From NCBI GenBank assembly GCA_016763095.1, contig JAESUK010000156.1, positions 1-6,279 on the forward strand: a stretch of DNA of 6,279 nucleotides, written 5' to 3'. Within the stretch, counting starts at the first letter, position 1, and each line of letters opens with the position of its first letter. Under the pieces are notes generated by a model. That model searched no databases. It was not told where the DNA came from and worked only from the letters and a program-made list of their open reading frames with translations. This stretch comes from Alphaproteobacteria bacterium. Its GTDB lineage: Bacteria > Pseudomonadota > Alphaproteobacteria > Micavibrionales > Micavibrionaceae. The position numbers and the translations under genes were made by a program. Positions 4,745 to 6,279 of the stretch are shown here, piece by piece.

Positions 4745-6153
4745 ATGGCAAAAAGAAGCATATTATTGGTTGAAGATACGCTGACCTTGGCAAAAGCGTA
4801 TCAAGAATGTCTTGAAAAACGCGGATATGCTGTAAAGTCTGCAACAACAGGTCGGGAAGCCTTGGCATGCTTAAATAAAAAGCATGGCTTTGACCTTATT
4901 CTCCTCGATATAAAACTGCCTGATATCTCAGGACTTGAAATCATTTCAACCCTTCAAAAGAATAAAATAGACTGTCCCGTTATTGTAATGACGGGCAACG
5001 GATCAATGAACACCGCCATTGATGCCATGCGATTGGGCGCGCAAGATTTCCTCGTCAAACCTTTCCAGCCTGAAAAGCTTGAGCAATCCATTAACCGCGT
5101 ACTTTTAAAAGTGGTCAATGACCACAAGATAATAAGCCCCAAAGGTAAAAGCACAGATAATCAACCAGCGACAACAGAAGAACAGTCTTTTATAGGCTCA
5201 TCTCGAGTGATGAGAAAGATCTACAAGACAATAGAGAGCGCTGCGAAAAGCTCGGCAACGGTCTTTATCACAGGGGATTCGGGAACAGGAAAAGAGGTGT
5301 GTGCCGAAATGGTACATAATAATGGTCCACGTGCGGGAGGTCCATTTATTGCCCTCAACTGCGCGGCAATCCCAAGAGAACTTATAGAATCTGAATTATT
5401 TGGGCATGTGAAAGGCGCGTTCACTGGCGCAATCTCTGATCGAGAAGGGGCTGTCGCGCGCTCCAATGGCGGGACGTTATTTCTTGATGAAATCGGAGAT
5501 ATGCCCCTCGATATGCAAACAAAGCTTCTTCGTTTTCTTCAAAATTTCTCTTTACAAAGGTAGGGGGTGCACAAGAGGAAACCACGGATGCGCGTATTAT
5601 ATGTGCCACCAATCGAAATCCGTTGAGAGAGGTTGAGGAGGGACGTTTCAGGGAAGACTTATACTATAGGCTTCATGTTCTGCCTATTTATATGCCTCCA
5701 CTGCGTGCACGCGCAGATGATGTCATAGAAATTGCCATGCATTTTCTTCATATCTTTAGCGAGAAAGAGGGTAAGTCTTTCATGGGGTTTAGTGATAAGG
5801 TGATCACGTGCTTTAAAAAGTATGATTGGCCAGGAAATATCAGACAGCTTCAAAACATCGTGCGTCATTGTGTCGTTATGTTTGATGATCGATGTATAAA
5901 GCTAGAGATGCTTCCCGCCGATATCTTTAAGCAAAAGCCAAAAAACTACTTACATAAAAATCCAGAAACAAGATTGAAGCTTGGTGATGTCGTCGTAAAA
6001 CCTCTGCGCGAAATTGAAAAAGAGGCCATTTTAATTGCCATTGAAAAATGTAACGGAAACATTCCTAAGGCTGCCGCTTTGTTGGATGTGTCCCCATCAA
6101 CCATATATCGCAAAAAAAATGAATGGGTGCGATGGGGCAAAGAACTTAACTAA
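4745..6153 (+). pseudogene. LuxO/NtrC-type sigma-54 response regulator, split by a one-base frameshift
   Basis: A phosphorelay activator of sigma-54 RNA polymerase, most like LuxO. The receiver (about 1-120) keeps E10/D11, phospho-acceptor D55, T83 and K105. The AAA+ domain (about 149-380) has Walker A GDSGTGKE (177-184), the sigma-54 loop GAFTGA (224-229) and Walker B L-F-L-D-E (245-249). The frame then closes at TAG 5561-5563. The rest continues intact in the -1 frame to TAA 6151-6153: V-G-G, sensor I A-T-N-R-N-P, G-R-F-R-E-D-L-Y-Y-R arginine fingers, sensor II W-P-G-N-I-R, and a Fis-type helix-turn-helix N-I-P-K-A-A-A-L-L-D-V-S-P-S-T-I-Y-R-K near the end. Adding one A to the AAAA run at 5541-5544 restores 469 aa, normal for LuxO proteins, and puts Phe and Lys where the family has F-x-K-V-G. 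The upstream fragment alone lacks sensor I, fingers and DNA-binding domain, so it should not activate transcription. A recent mutation or a sequence error are both possible; no partner histidine kinase is in view. Confidence 0.88.
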
Positions 6154-6279
6154 AGAGCCATAAGAGAACCATAGATTGACCACATTTAAATGCTGTTATC
6201 TTAATGACAGATCTTTCACTTTAGTTATAAAAATTTGACGAAATAAAAAATAACCGCTAAAAACCATTTAAGAAACAAA
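6154..6279. other. Right-edge intergenic sequence with a weak hairpin
   Basis: This A/T-rich stretch holds no gene. CTGTTAT (6193-6199) and ATGACAG (6204-6210) form a 7-bp stem with one G-T pair and a CTTA loop. The following bases are ATCTTTCAC rather than a T-run, so it is at best a weak terminator for the response regulator. A possible promoter for a gene beyond the window is TTGACG (6235-6240), 17 bp, TAAAAA (6258-6263); its -10 is poor. Confidence 0.35.

Noticed and set aside
5551..5563. Programmed -1 ribosomal frameshift in the response regulator
   Set aside because: The sequence before the stop (ACAAAGG then TAG) is not an X-XXY-YYZ slippery heptamer. Programmed shifting is not known for this family as far as I recall. 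An indel or sequence error is simpler.

Overview
The window comes from an AT-rich (roughly 40% G+C by eye) alphaproteobacterium. The main evidence is the gene block hemE-hemH-hemJ followed by rho, with a non-coding, DnaA-box-rich interval directly upstream of hemE. That is the layout around the chromosome origin of Caulobacter and Rickettsia. I cannot name the genus. The low G+C fits several host-associated or predatory alphaproteobacterial groups.

Left half, all on the minus strand: a compact haem operon runs leftwards from position 2876 as hemE (uroporphyrinogen decarboxylase), hemH (ferrochelatase) and hemJ (membrane protoporphyrinogen oxidase), with gaps of only 2-3 bases. These supply three of the last four steps of protohaem synthesis; coproporphyrinogen oxidase is not in the window. 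After hemJ comes a near-consensus sigma-70 promoter (TTGACA-17-TATAAA), a leader of about 130 nt, and the first 51 codons of rho, which is cut by the window edge.

Centre (2877-3176): 300 bp without a gene, which I interpret as oriC. It holds six TTATCC/GGATAA cores within about 205 bp, including a perfect head-to-head pair. On the hemE side it has a box-like site, a GC patch, three TAG trinucleotides and a TA-rich tract, which resembles the DnaA-box/DnaA-trio unwinding module. Genes on both sides point away from the interval, and hand-counted G/C skew changes sign across it.

Right half, all on the plus strand: a 204-aa soluble protein of unknown function, a seven-helix Bax inhibitor-1/YccA family membrane protein with its own -10 element and a clear intrinsic terminator, and a LuxO/NtrC-type sigma-54 response regulator. 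The regulator has every expected motif but is split by a one-base frameshift at a short A run inside the AAA+ domain. It is either a young pseudogene or a sequence error.

The strongest leads are the origin with its possible DnaA-trio element, the broken regulator beside it, and the uncharacterised origin-proximal protein. I found no RNA genes, CRISPR arrays, insertion sequences or attachment sites.
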